NCBI GenBank assembly: GCA_023251535.1 | Contig: JAHEYP010000004.1 | Span: forward strand, 90,989 to 154,988 | Direction: 5' to 3' | DNA length: 64,000 bases | Source: Bacteroidota bacterium | Lineage (GTDB): Bacteria; Bacteroidota; Bacteroidia; AKYH767-A; OLB10 | Part shown: positions 1 through 12,400 of the stretch, in pieces | Position numbering within the stretch: the first letter of the stretch is position 1 | Layout of the letters: every line of letters begins with the position of its first letter | Translations under genes and position numbers: made by a program | Notes under the pieces: generated by a model | Databases searched by the model: none | What the model saw: the letters and a program-made list of their open reading frames with translations, nothing else | Told to the model about the DNA's origin: nothing

Positions 1-1715
1 ACACTTTTCTTTCCTTTCTTCAATAGTTTACGGAAGTTATTTGCAACTTCATCGTTAGGGAAAGAGTAGGTAGTAGCCTCACATCTTTCTCCCCATAAGT
101 AGTTATTTTTATTATTGTCGTAGTACGTTTGTAAACCGTCAGTATCTTTTACCGCTTTACTCCATACCATTTTATCTGTAAGGTCGAATAATAAAATTCC
201 GTCGCGGTATTCTTTCATCAAGTTTTTGAAATCAACATATTTGCCATCTAAACGAGCTTCTTCATATGCTAAACACTCATCTTGATTCCATTGATCGTAC
301 ATGCTATATCCGATAACTTGAGGATTACTTCCTGAACGTTTTGTTTGATGAGTAGAGATATATGTTGCAAAGTTTTGCTGAGTGTAGTTTTTTACAACAC
401 CTTTAGAATCTGTTAAAGAGAATAAATTTTTATTGAATTTATCTGCTTTTGTTAAATCCCAATCTCCATTCGATAGGGTAGTGTCTAATATTGCGATTAA
501 CTCATCTTTAGCTTTTGGAACTTCTTTGAATTTATATTCAGCTTTGATTTTGTTAACCATTGAAGTTCTGCTCGACTCATTGCGGCTATCACGTGAAATC
601 ATTTGACGTAGTTCACCTTTTTTCTCATCAAATGATGCTACGCCACGTTTTTCAAGACGTTTGATGATATGCCATCCGTATGAAGTTTTTACGATGTCAG
701 AGTATTCTCCATCAGCTTTAAGGGCAAATGCTGCTTTTTCGAATTCAGGAACCATTCTTCCTGTTCCGAACCAAGGTAATTCTCCACCTTTCTTAGCTGA
801 TCCTTTGTCTTCGCTGTATTTTGTTACAACTGAATCCCATGGTTGTCCTGCTTTTAATTCTGCTAATGCTTTTTTGATTTTACCTTCTGCATCTGCAATC
901 ACACTATCATTTGCATCTTTAGGTAAACGAACCATAATATGTGCAGCATGAACTTCTCCTTGCGCCGGACGAATATCAATCGTTTTGATAATATGGAATC
1001 CGAAGCGAGTACGAACAGGCATTGAAATTTGTCCTGGTTTAGTAGTATATGCTACTGTTTCAAACGGATAAACCATTTGCATTCCTGTAAAATAGCCTAA
1101 ATCGCCACCATTATCTTTAGCTGAAGGATCTTCACTTGAGTCGCGAGCAACTTTAGCAAAATCTGTTCCTTTAAGGATTTGCTCTCTGATTTTCAACAAA
1201 CGATTATAAACCGCGATAGTGTCCTTTGGTAACGCATCAGGATTTAGTTTAATTAGGATATGGCTTGCACGAACATCTTTATTCAGACGGTCATACGCTT
1301 CACGAACTAACTGCTCACTAACGTTTTTATCAGTTAAATAAGGTTGAGCAAGTTGTTTACGGTAGCCGGCTAGCTCAGTTTGAAAAGATTCGCTGGTATC
1401 CAATTTCATGGCTTCAGCTTCTTTTACTTTCAATTTGTAGTTAACATACAAGTCAAGGTACTCACGAATCGCAGATTCAGTGTATACGCTGTCTTTGTTG
1501 TTCTTGCGATAAACTCGCTCAAATTCCGATTTAGGTATCGACTCGCCGCCAATAGTCATCAAAATAGGATCGGTTATCGGTGCAGGAGTAATGACTGCTG
1601 CAGCTGCAGGTTTTGCCGGTTTAACAGGAGCTTTGGGCTTTGTTTGACCTGTTACCGGGTTATTAACTGAGATAATAATACTAGCCAGTAAAGGAAGAAT
1701 TATGGCTTTTTTCAT
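1..1715 (-). CDS. Parvulin-type peptidylprolyl isomerase, two PpiC domains (3' end outside window)
   Basis: The frame runs open from an ATG at 1715 to the window edge (571 codons, no stop), so the C-terminus is missing. It begins MKKAIILPLLASIIISVNN, a signal peptide, followed by an Ala/Pro/Lys-rich linker. Two parvulin-like modules follow: one near residues 145-250 (RASHILIKL ... GGDLGYFTG) and one near 255-350 (HAAHIMVRLP ... GGELPWFG), each ending in the FGFHIIK/YGWHIIK strand typical of PpiC. This is the SurA/PrsA family, which isomerises prolyl bonds and chaperones proteins in the periplasm, here plausibly outer-membrane or T9SS clients. It lies downstream of guaB but is separated from it by a hairpin terminator, so it is probably its own unit; a TACATTTG box at 1742-1749 on the minus strand could be its -7 element. 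Family assignment is firm; client specificity is unknown. Confidence 0.9.
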   Translation of the reverse strand, partial: MKKAIILPLLASIIISVNNPVTGQTKPKAPVKPAKPAAAAVITPAPITDPILMTIGGESIPKSEFERVYRKNNKDSVYTESAIREYLDLYVNYKLKVKEAEAMKLDTSESFQTELAGYRKQLAQPYLTDKNVSEQLVREAYDRLNKDVRASHILIKLNPDALPKDTIAVYNRLLKIREQILKGTDFAKVARDSSEDPSAKDNGGDLGYFTGMQMVYPFETVAYTTKPGQISMPVRTRFGFHIIKTIDIRPAQGEVHAAHIMVRLPKDANDSVIADAEGKIKKALAELKAGQPWDSVVTKYSEDKGSAKKGGELPWFGTGRMVPEFEKAAFALKADGEYSDIVKTSYGWHIIKRLEKRGVASFDEKKGELRQMISRDSRNESSRTSMVNKIKAEYKFKEVPKAKDELIAILDTTLSNGDWDLTKADKFNKNLFSLTDSKGVVKNYTQQNFATYISTHQTKRSGSNPQVIGYSMYDQWNQDECLAYEEARLDGKYVDFKNLMKEYRDGILLFDLTDKMVWSKAVKDTDGLQTYYDNNKNNYLWGERCEATTYSFPNDEVANNFRKLLKKGKKS

Positions 1716-1830
1716 AGTGTTATGCTGTTTTTGCAAGATCGCAAATGTAATAAAGTATGTCCCTTGTTCCCTTGCATTTTGATGAAAAAATGGTGAATGG
1801 GAGGAAGGACTGTTAAACATTTGTTAAAAT

Positions 1831-1868
1831 TGCCGGAAATAACAATAAAATTTAGATTATTTCCGGCA
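1831..1868 (-). terminator. Hairpin terminator downstream of guaB
   Basis: Perfect 12-bp inverted repeat (TGCCGGAAATAA / TTATTTCCGGCA, loop 14 nt) 40 nt beyond the guaB stop. The T-tract after it on the minus strand is weak (ATTTTAAC), so it may be a leaky terminator or an mRNA 3'-end stabiliser. Confidence 0.6.
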
Positions 1869-1908
1869 GTATGATTCGATTTTATTTACTATTAATATTT
1901 TATTTAAA

Positions 1909-3378
1909 TTAACGACTATAGTTTGGAGCTTCGCGAATAATTGATACATCGTGAGGATGACTTTCTTTGATTCCGCTAGAGGTAATTCTGATAAATTGAG
2001 CTTGTTGAAGATCTTTAACTTTTTTCGCTCCGCAGTATCCCATCGATGCTTTTAATCCACCTACTAATTGATATATTTCTTCTGCAACAGTTCCTTTATA
2101 TGGTACTCGTCCAACAATGCCTTCCGGTACTAATTTTTTAATATCATCTTCTGCATCTTGGAAATAGCGGTCTTTTGATCCTTCTTTCATAGCTTCAATA
2201 GATCCCATTCCACGGTAAACTTTGAACTTTCTACCTTCATAAATCATCGTTTCTCCCGGTGATTCTTCTGTTCCTGCTAATATTGATCCTACCATTACTG
2301 TGGAGGCTCCTGCTGCCAATGCTTTAGGAACGTCACCCGTAAAGCGTATTCCCCCATCTGCAATTACCGGAACTCCGGTGCCTTTAATGGCATTTGAGAC
2401 TTCTAAAACAGCCCAAAGTTGTGGTACTCCAACACCAGCAATTACCCTGGTTGTACAAATTGAACCGGGACCAATTCCCACTTTTACTGCATCAGCTCCG
2501 GCTTTCACCAATGCAATAGCAGCAGCTCCTGTGGCAATATTTCCTACTACGCATTGTAGGGTAGGATAAACCTTTTTAACTCTTTTTAAGGTCTCTAATA
2601 CGCCTTTGGAGTGTCCGTGGGCAGTATCAATAACAATGGCATCAACTCCAGCATCTTTCAGCGCTTTAACGCGTTCCAATGTATCTGCTGTAACTCCTAC
2701 GGCAGCGGCTACTCGTAAACGCCCAAATTCGTCTTTGCATGAATTCGGACGCGATTTGAATTTAATGATGTCTTTATAGGTAATTAAGCCTATCAATTTT
2801 CCGACTTTATCAACAACAGGAAGTTTTTCAATTTTATGTTGTTGTAAGATAAGTTCAGCTTTCTGAAGTGATGTAACTCCTTTTGCCACAATTAGTCCGT
2901 CGCGTGTCATCACTTGACTCACATTTTTCTTGGCATCTTTTTCGAAACGAAGGTCACGGTTGGTCAAGATTCCCATCAAAATGTTCTTAGCATTTACGAT
3001 CGGAATACCTCCAATTCTATTTTCCTTCATTATTTTGAGAGCATCGCCAATTGTAGCATCTTCATGAAGAGTTACCGGATCTTGAATCATTCCGCTTTCG
3101 CTTCGCTTCACTTTTCGTACTTCAGCCGCTTGTTGCTCGATCGACATGTTCTTATGAAGAACGCCGATTCCGCCTTCTTGGGCCATGGCAATAGCCATTG
3201 CAGAACCCGTAACGGTGTCCATCGCAGCTGAAAGAATTGGAATGTTAATGGGGATTTTACGAGTGAAAAGACTCGTTGTATCCGTGTCTCTGGGCATGAC
3301 TTCAGAGTAGGCGGGAACCAATAAAACGTCATCGTACGTCAGGCCTTCGCCAATAAATTTAGGCATGTTCTTTTTCAT
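1909..3378 (-). CDS. guaB: Inosine-5'-monophosphate dehydrogenase
   Basis: Oxidises IMP to XMP with NAD+, the committed step of GTP synthesis, in the cytoplasm. I take the ATG at 3378 ([20 protein letters not shown]), giving 489 residues, the family's usual size. A longer frame starting with TTG at 3408 would begin inside the probable promoter box (3406-3413). The TIM barrel is interrupted by two CBS domains (about residues 90-210: [15 protein letters not shown] and [15 protein letters not shown]). The catalytic loop [11 protein letters not shown] places the nucleophilic Cys at about residue 308, and the [12 protein letters not shown] phosphate-binding segment follows. It is preceded by the terminator of the giant surface-protein gene and followed by its own hairpin, so it is likely monocistronic. 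Nothing unusual is visible. Confidence 0.98.
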   Translation of the reverse strand: MKKNMPKFIGEGLTYDDVLLVPAYSEVMPRDTDTTSLFTRKIPINIPILSAAMDTVTGSAMAIAMAQEGGIGVLHKNMSIEQQAAEVRKVKRSESGMIQDPVTLHEDATIGDALKIMKENRIGGIPIVNAKNILMGILTNRDLRFEKDAKKNVSQVMTRDGLIVAKGVTSLQKAELILQQHKIEKLPVVDKVGKLIGLITYKDIIKFKSRPNSCKDEFGRLRVAAAVGVTADTLERVKALKDAGVDAIVIDTAHGHSKGVLETLKRVKKVYPTLQCVVGNIATGAAAIALVKAGADAVKVGIGPGSICTTRVIAGVGVPQLWAVLEVSNAIKGTGVPVIADGGIRFTGDVPKALAAGASTVMVGSILAGTEESPGETMIYEGRKFKVYRGMGSIEAMKEGSKDRYFQDAEDDIKKLVPEGIVGRVPYKGTVAEEIYQLVGGLKASMGYCGAKKVKDLQQAQFIRITSSGIKESHPHDVSIIREAPNYSR

Positions 3379-3405
3379 AAGGGAATGCTTCCTATTATTG
3401 GCGGT

Positions 3406-3413
3406 CAAAGATA
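3406..3413 (-). promoter_or_regulatory. guaB promoter -7 box (TATCTTTG)
   Basis: Read on the minus strand this is TATCTTTG, matching the Bacteroidota TAnnTTTG element. No clear TTG sits 17-23 nt upstream. It lies 28 nt before the ATG at 3378 and directly abuts the T-tract of the upstream terminator. Confidence 0.5.
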
Positions 3414-3415
3414 AT

Positions 3416-3446
3416 AAAAAAAGGCCACCTTGGGGAGGTGACCTTT
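3416..3446 (-). terminator. Terminator of the giant T9SS cargo gene
   Basis: On the minus strand a hairpin AAGGtCACCT / AGGTGgCCTT with a 5-nt loop is followed by a run of seven Ts, a standard intrinsic terminator 20 nt after the stop codon at 3465. Confidence 0.85.
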
Positions 3447-3464
3447 CACGCGTTGACCGGAAAA

Positions 3465-6400
3465 TTACCGTAACAGAGTTACGGATCCGCTCTTTTCAAT
3501 CTCCTGACCGTTGGTACCAAAAATTCGAACTGTGTACACATACGTTCCTTCAGGAGCGATTTTACCATCGAATTCGCCGTTCCAGCCTTCGCCCGGAACT
3601 CGTGATTCATATACTTTTTGTCCCCATCTGTTAAAGACTACAAAGAAATAGTTTTTAGCATCAATGTAGATATATTCCGGCTTGAATATGGTGTTTTTAC
3701 CACCAGGAGTAAATGCACTAGGGACAAATAAATGCGGTTCTTGTATTAAGCAGAATTCATTCGATGAACTTGTATCGGTATATCCGTACATATTTCCGGC
3801 TCCTTCATATGCTTCAATACGATAGCAGAATTTACCTGATGTTTGATATATCGATGACACGTCATCCATGTATGTCTGTTGTCCGAAAGGCAGAATTGCC
3901 GCCGGAGCTGTTTGCCAAACATCATCTACTTTTCTGAATAAGGCATAGTTGTTTACACCACCTAACCATTCGCTGTAATCATTGAATTTCAATTCGTTGG
4001 TTAAGTTGTAGCGTGCCTGACCGCTTAATAAGATCGTTCTTGCCATGTTACTTTTCAGTACTTCATTGCCACATGAATCAACTGTAACTAGTCGGTAGTA
4101 GTAGCTATACTGATCAGTTCTGGCCGTGAAATCTGCAAATGTTAAATCCGGACTGCCTGTGTACGCTTGTACGCCCACGGTAGAGAACGGACCTGCTTTA
4201 TCGAAGGCACGTTGTAATTTATATTTACTAACATCTGGTTGATCTGTCGTGTCAACAAATGCTGTTACAATTACTCTACGATCGTCGATTACCGTTGCTT
4301 TTCTTAAATATCCATAAGTTGGCAATGTTAATAGATCGGCTGTTGCACAAGCTCTTGTTGATGTAGATGTTCTACCTGCCACATTTCCTACAGCTTGTAC
4401 ATAGTAACAATAATATGAATGATTGTTAAGTGTATTATGGCTGTAGGTAATATTGTTCGAAGGAACACTTGCAATCAATGTAAACGGACCTCCATTTTCG
4501 GATGCATATACGTTGTATTGAGCTACACCTCCAACCATATTAATGTACGGATTCCATTGAAGATCTATAGCGTATTTACATACATCTAATTTAGCTTTTA
4601 GGAATAGGGTAGAGTGCGCAGATCCAATATTACTTCTATTTAAACAACTATCGTATGCTGTGATACTATATAACTGAGGACCGGCTTGTACTGAAGGATC
4701 AGTTATCTGGAAGTTGTTTGCATTGATTCCATGAACAGCACCAATCGAATCCCATGATGCTCCGTTGAAATGATATAAGATATATCCTTCTACATCACCA
4801 CTAGGACTAGGCAACCAGCTAATTGATACTATACTTTGTGTAGCTGTATCGATACTAACGGTATCTAGTAACGAAACTGTTGGTTTAGTTATATCCTTGA
4901 ATAAGTCACCATCAGTTGATGAATTAGAACCACAGCCTAAAGCATCACCAGTTGATACATAGTAATTAATGATTGCTGAACATACGTTAATTGTATCATA
5001 CCAAATATAATCAGGAGCAGTAGTTGTTCCGATTACATTCCATACTCCTGTAGGGTATTCTTTGTGGACATTATACGACTGAGTCGCAGTAGTTAATTCA
5101 GGATCATGTAATGGATTCCATCTGATAACTGCAACTCCATTATTATTGATCACATTAACTTTCATTGTTTTTAATGTGTCAGAAACAGGAGATACTTCAC
5201 CACCGCACGCAGTTTTAGTTAAAATGTAATAGTATACATTTTGGTTTTGCGCATTAGCTCCAACATGAGTGTATGTTAATGTATTGTAATTAGTGATGTT
5301 TTGAATTGCGTTGAATGGTCCATTAACATTATTTGATGAGTATATCAAATAGCTTCCGAATTTCATTCCTGTGTCAACCGGTGCAACCCAATTTAATACT
5401 ACGTCTCCATTTGTTTGAACAGAAGCACATCTTAATGATGGCGATACAGGGATAGTATGATCTACAAATGTTTCTCCGTCATAATTCGACATTGATGTAC
5501 ATCCGATATTATCATTGATACTTACTCTATAGTTTACTGAATCGATACATAATGTTAATGGCTCAGTGAATGAAGTTGTTGTCACTGTTCCGGCATTTGT
5601 CCATGTTCCTGTACCTGCTGGCTGTTGACGTTCTACTAAATAACTACCAGATGATGTTGGTAATAGTGGACTTGATGGAGCATTCCAATTTAATGTTGCA
5701 GTTGAAGTATTTCCTCCTGTTACTTTTAAATAAAGAGAGCTAATTGTATTGCCCAATGTTCCATTGTCAACTTGACCAGTACATCCTGATTTTGTAACCA
5801 GGTAGTAGCTAACTGAACCGTTATTTCCGTTTGCATTTACATCGGTATAGCTAGTGATAACATTCGATTGAACAGAGTCAACTAATGTAAATCCTGATCC
5901 AGTATTTCTGTAGACATTATATTGGTTGAAGTTAATCCAGCTTGTTGGAGTAGGGTTAACCCATGTTAATTGTGTTTGTCCACTAGGTGAATTAACAGTA
6001 ACACATCTCATCTCTGGATTGTTAATCACATTACCGATATACGTATAAAGGTTGGTGTCGACATTCGATGATGAAATACATCCGCTGTTGTCAACTACTT
6101 TAATTTGATATCTCAATGTAGTATCACAATTTGAAATTGGTTGTGAGTATAATAATTGTGCCGTGTCTCCATATAACTGAAGTGTGCCTGCAGAATTATA
6201 AGATGAGTATACATCGTATTGGCCTGTAGTACTGCTACCAGGTAATGGTGATGCTAAAGCAGTCCAATTTAAATTCGCTGTTCCTAAAACTGGTGTTGTA
6301 GTTAAGTAAATCGAATTTAATGATTGTGAATTCGAAGTACTGTTAACTTGTCCAGTACAACCCGATTGCGTTAACATATAATATCCGTACGCTTGGTTGT

Positions 6401-9400
6401 TTCCGTTCGCATTGATATCAGTGTAATTTACAGCTCCAAAGGTCGACACGGAGTCGTATTTAACATATCCGGAACCGTTATCTCTCCAAATTTCATATTC
6501 GTTGAAGTTTACGTTGGATCCGCTTGGAGGAATAAAGCTCAATTCGATTTGTCCGTTGTTTAATACACTCACACAACGTAAATCAGGATTGTTAATTACA
6601 TTACCGATATATGTAAATAAGTTAGTATCTACATTCGATACAGAAACGCAACCACTATTATCGGTTACTTTAACTTGATGGCGTAATGTAGTGTCGCAAT
6701 TATTGATGCCTTCAAAGTATACTAATTGATTCGTGTCGCCTAATATTTGAAGGTTACCTGCAGGATTGTATGATGTGAAGATATCATATTGACCTGTAAC
6801 ACTTGTACCTGGTAACGGCGTTGATAATGCAGTCCAATTTAAATTCGCTGTACCTAATACTGGTGTAGTTGTTAAGTAAATCGAATTTAATGATTGCGAA
6901 TTTGATGCACTGTTTACTTGTCCCGTACAACCCGATTGAGTTAACATATAGTACCCGTACGATTGGTTATTTCCATTCGCATTGATATCTGTGTAGGTAG
7001 TAGCAGTGTAGCTTGAAATAGAATCATATTTCACATAACCTGCTCCATTGTCTCTCCAAATTTCGAATTCGTTGAAATCAGTTGATGAACCTACCGGAGG
7101 GATAAAGTTTAATAGGATTTGTCCGTTGTTAAGTACGCTTACACAACGTAAATCAGGATTGTTAATCACATTACCAATATAGGTATAGTCGTTTGTATCA
7201 ACATTCGATGTTGAAATACATCCGCTATTATCTAACAACTTAATTTGGTATCGAAGTGTAGTGTCGCAGTTTGATATAGGTTGGAAATATACCAATTGGT
7301 TTGTGTCACCATATAATTGTAAACTTCCAAGTGCATTGTATGATGAATACACGTCATACTGTCCTGTAGTACTCGTTGCAGGTATAGGTGTAGATAAGGC
7401 AGTCCAATTAAGATTTGCTTGCCCTAGAACTGAAGTAGTTGTTAAGTAAATCGAATTTAACGATTGCGAATTCGACGTACTGTTTACTTGTCCTGTACAT
7501 CCCGATTGCGTTAACATATAGTATCCGTACGATTGATTATTTCCATTCGCATTGATATCTGTATATGTTGTTGCAGTGTAGCTTGATATTGAATCGTATT
7601 TTACATAACCAGCTCCGTTATCTCTCCAAATTTCAAATTCATTGAAATCGGCTGATGAACCTGCCGGAGGAATAAAGTTTAATAGGATTTGTCCGTTGTT
7701 CTGAACACTTACACAACGTAAATCTGGGTTGTTAATTACATTACCAATATAGGTATAGTCGTTTGTATCAACATTCGATGTTGAAATACATCCGCTGTTA
7801 TCTACTAATTTAATTTGGTAGCGTAATGTTGTATCACAGTTTACGATTGGTTGGAAATAAACTAATTGATTAGTGTCGCCATAAAGTTGTAAACTTCCGC
7901 CTGAATTGTATGATGAAAATATATCATACTGACCTGTAGTACTTGATGCAGGAATCGGAGTCGACAAGGCAGTCCAATTTAAGTTAGCTTGCCCAAGTAC
8001 CGGCGTAGTAGTTAAGTAAATCGAATTTAACGATTGCGAATTCGAAGTACTGTTAACTTGTCCCGTACAACCTGATTGCGTTAACATATAATATCCATAC
8101 GATTGATTGTTTCCGTTCGCATTGATATCTGTAAATGTTCCGTTTGCGAATGTTGAAACTGAATCATATTTCACAAATCCTGTTCCGTCATTTCTCCAAA
8201 TTTCATATTCGTTGAAGTCGGTCGATGAACCAGATGGTGCAAGGTAATTTAATACGATTTGTCCGTTATTTTGAACACTTACACATCGTAAATCTGGATT
8301 ATTAATTACATTACCAATATAAGTATAGTCGTTTGTATCAACATTCGATGTTGAAATACATCCGCTATTATCTACTAATTTAATTTGGTAGCGAAGAGTT
8401 GTATCACAATTTACTATTGGCTGGAAATAAACCAATTTGTTGGTGTCTCCATATAATTGTAAGCTTCCACCTGCATTGTAAGATGAGTAAACATCATATT
8501 GTCCTGTAGTACTTGTTGCTGGAATACTTGCCGCAATACCTGTCCAATTTAAATTCGCTTGTCCTAAAACAGGAGTTGTAGTTAAGTAAATTGAATTTAA
8601 CGATTGTGAATTTGTAACACTGTTAACTTGACCAGTACATCCCGATTGCGTTAACATATAATATCCATACGATTGACTATTTCCGTTCGCATTGATATCT
8701 GTGTAAGTTCCGTTCGCAAAAGTTGATATTGAATCATATTTCACATAACCTGTTCCATCATCTCTCCAAATTTCATATTCATTGAACTCGGCCGATGATC
8801 CTGATGGTGCAAGGTATGTTAGTAGGATTTGTCCGTTGTTTTGAACACTTACACATCGTAAATCAGGATTATTGATAATGTTACCAACATAAGTATAGTC
8901 GTTTGTATCAACATTTGAAGTTGATACACAACCACTGTTGTCGACTAATTTGATTTGGTAGCGTAATGTAGTATCGCAATTTACAATTGGTTGAGAGTAT
9001 ACTAATTTATTTGTATCACCATACAATTGTAATGCACCTCCGACATTATACGATGAATAAATATCATATTGCCCAGTAGTACTTGTTGCAGGAATGGTAG
9101 CTGCTAATCCGGTCCAATTTAAATTGGCTTGTCCTAAAACTGGAGTAGTAGTTAAATAAATTGAACTTAACGATTGCGAGTTTGCAAGACTGTTAACTTG
9201 TCCTGTACAACCCGACTGCGATAACATGTAATAACTATAAGATTGGTTATTACCGTTTGCATTAATGTCGGTATAATTTACTGCTGCAAATGTTGATACC
9301 GAATCATATTTCACAAATCCGGTCCCGTCATCTCTCCAAATTTCATATTCGTTGAAGTTTGTAGAAGCTCCGGCAGGTGGGATAAATGATAAAATAATTT

Positions 9401-12400
9401 GACCATTGTTTTGAACGCTAACACAACGTAAATCAGGATTAGCAACAACATTTCCTTGGTATGTGAAAATATCATTAGCTGCATTTGAAACTGATGTACA
9501 TGGTGCGTTATCTGTTAATTCTACGATGTATTCTAATGGGTCATTACAAACACTAATATTGTCTGTGTACGTTAGATTTGAAGTGGTTCCAACTAATGTA
9601 TATCCACCAATTCCCGTTGCTCGTTTCTTAATAGTATAAGTTGCGGCAGCACTAGGCAATGCAGGATTATGCATAGCATTCCAAGTAAGTATAGCAGATC
9701 CTAATGTAGCGTTATTTACTGTTAGATACATTGTTTTTAATGTATCGCTTGTACTACCATTATCCGCTAAACCTGTACAACCTGAATAGGTTTTTACATA
9801 GTAATACTTACTTCCGGAATTAGCTGCTGCACCAACATGAAGATATCCGCCTGCATTGTAAGTGTTAACTGTACCCACAAGGACAAATGGACCCGCAGCA
9901 TTATTAGAAGAGTATACTTCATATTTAGAGAAGAAATTATCAGGATCAGTTGGCGCTAACCATGATAGTTGTACATCACCATTTGCTTGCACAGCTAAAC
10001 ATCTTAATGATGGATTCGGAATGATGTCACCTAGTGAAGTGAATCTTGCTGCTGAATCGGAAGATGTTGAAACACATCCTGAAGCATCCGCAATGGTAAC
10101 TTTATATTCAATAGTTGTATCGCAAAGTGTTACTGTATCTCTAAATGTTAGGTTAGCAGTAGTTCCTCGTAATGCCCAAGCAACTGTTGGTGTAACTCTT
10201 CTGTAAACAGAGTACAAGCTCGTAGATGTAACTGGCAGGGGAGTGCTTATCGCATTCCAAGTTAAATCTGCAAATCCAACCGTAGCATTGTTCAAATTTA
10301 ATTTCATCGAACATAGGTTGGCTGAGGTTGTAGTTGACTCAGTAACTGTAGTGGCATCACAACCTGCTTTTGTTGTTACATGGTAATAATGCGGTTGCGA
10401 ATTACCTTGAGCACCAACATGCGTAAATGTATTAGCTGCATAATTTGTTACAGATCCTACTAATGTGTAAGGGCCGGCTAAATTCAAGGAATGATAAACT
10501 TCGTAACTGCTAAAATATGATGCAGTATCTGTAGTTCCCACCCAGCTGATTTGAATATCTTCATTTGGCAAAACACTCACACATCTTAAAGATGGAGGGT
10601 TGATTACCGGTGCTGCTGCCTGTAATTGAGCTCCTTCGATATTTGATCGTGAATCACAATTTCGAATATCGTTATGGAGTCGAATATAATAATTGATCGA
10701 ATCATTACATACTGTTACTGGATCAAGATATGTTGTTGCCGATGTTGAATCTAACAATACAAATGTTCCTGACCCGACAGGAGTTTCTTTATAGATATAG
10801 TATTTGCTATGCGACCCAACAGGATTTGGAACATTTAATGGATTCCACGTTAAACTTGCATTGGTTCCAACTTGTGAAACCTGCAAGAACATTGTTGAAA
10901 TAGTATCCGATTGCTGACGTGTTCTTAAATCACAGCCAGATTTTGTTTCCATATAATAACGGATCGGACCTGTATTTGCATTCGCTGTTAAATCAGTATA
11001 TGATAAATGTGTTATTACACTGTCACTATCTAATAAGGCAAAAGGTCCGTTAGCAACGGAACGATAGATATAGTGTGTGTGGAAATATTTGTTTGTATCA
11101 ACAACTCCTGTATCTGATGGGATATCCCACGTCAATGTAACATTACCATTTGGTTGCACATCGGCACAGTAAATTAGAGCCGGATCCATTTCTGGTGGAG
11201 CTACAACTACTACTGAGAAGGTGTAGAAGTTAACCGATGGAGAAGGGCAGAAGTTATCTAATGCCTTGACGACGAAATTATAGGTATTCTTTAATCTAAT
11301 ACATCCAACGGTCCTCGCTAGGTGATTACAATCTGTGACCCAAGTAAATTGAATTGATGCTGCAGCGGGTGTATAAGGCGTTGGTACGGCCTTATCAACA
11401 TATGCACAAGGCGGAAAAGGACAGGCTCCGGTGTTGGCAGTTTCAGTTGCATCTAGTTCAATACCTGTTACATCAAATGAAACTGATTGAAATGTTGAAG
11501 CCGGATTGGTTGTGACGTGCTCAAAATCATAAGCTGTAATTGGTAGCCTAACTGTATCTCCAGCAAATACAGTGTCAACAAATTGATTTATTCCATATAC
11601 CTGAAATGATGGAGGCAATACCACTGGATCAATATCAGGAGGAGTATTACCAACTGTAACCCCAACATTATTAGCAACATTCACACTCGCCAAAAGTGAA
11701 ATTTGAATTTCACGATATACTTCGGCGATCTTAATTCCACATCTAAAAGAGCTAACTTTTGTAACTGTAACGTATGATCCAACTGTAAATGGAGTAAAGG
11801 TTACAGTACCTGAATTTGGATCAAGAGATGCTGATTGATTTAAAGGGTTCTGCGCAGGATTCGGCAAAGGTGTTTGGTAAGTATAACCACCTGTAAAAGG
11901 GTAATTCGCTCCAGGATATGTTGTTCCATCTAAAGGTTGTCCCCAATCATAGTGTAATGAATCACCATCTTCATCGACAGCGTTAGCCGAGTAGGTGGTA
12001 AGGTTTCCGATCATTGTCGCCAATTGAGGGCGCTCAGCGAAACGAGGAGATGTATCGTAACAAGGATTTGTATTAGAAGCATTGTATGGAAACATCAAAG
12101 CACGTAACGTGAAATTTCCTGAACCCGTATTTGATAAATTAGTAATAGCAGCATTCCTGCAGCAATCAAAATACGCGAAATACCATCCCGTTGCCGGTGG
12201 TACTCCCGAAATATTGATAAATCCTGATTCATAAATACACTCCAGTACGGCATTAGGTTTTCCTCCAGGGGTCGCACATGTCGGACAACCCGGTCCAATT
12301 GGTGAAAGATCCAACGTCGAAACCTGATTACACAATACACCGGCCCCCAAGCCCGGCGCATTTGATGTTAAGGTTACCGAAGTTGGTGCTGTAATTCCGT

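Noticed and set aside
661..1670. Plus-strand open frames of about 96 codons
   Set aside because: They lie antisense inside the parvulin gene, whose frame, signal peptide and domains are clear.
7261..10206. Plus-strand open frames inside the giant gene
   Set aside because: Antisense by-products of repetitive coding sequence; no signal, promoter or recognisable domain.
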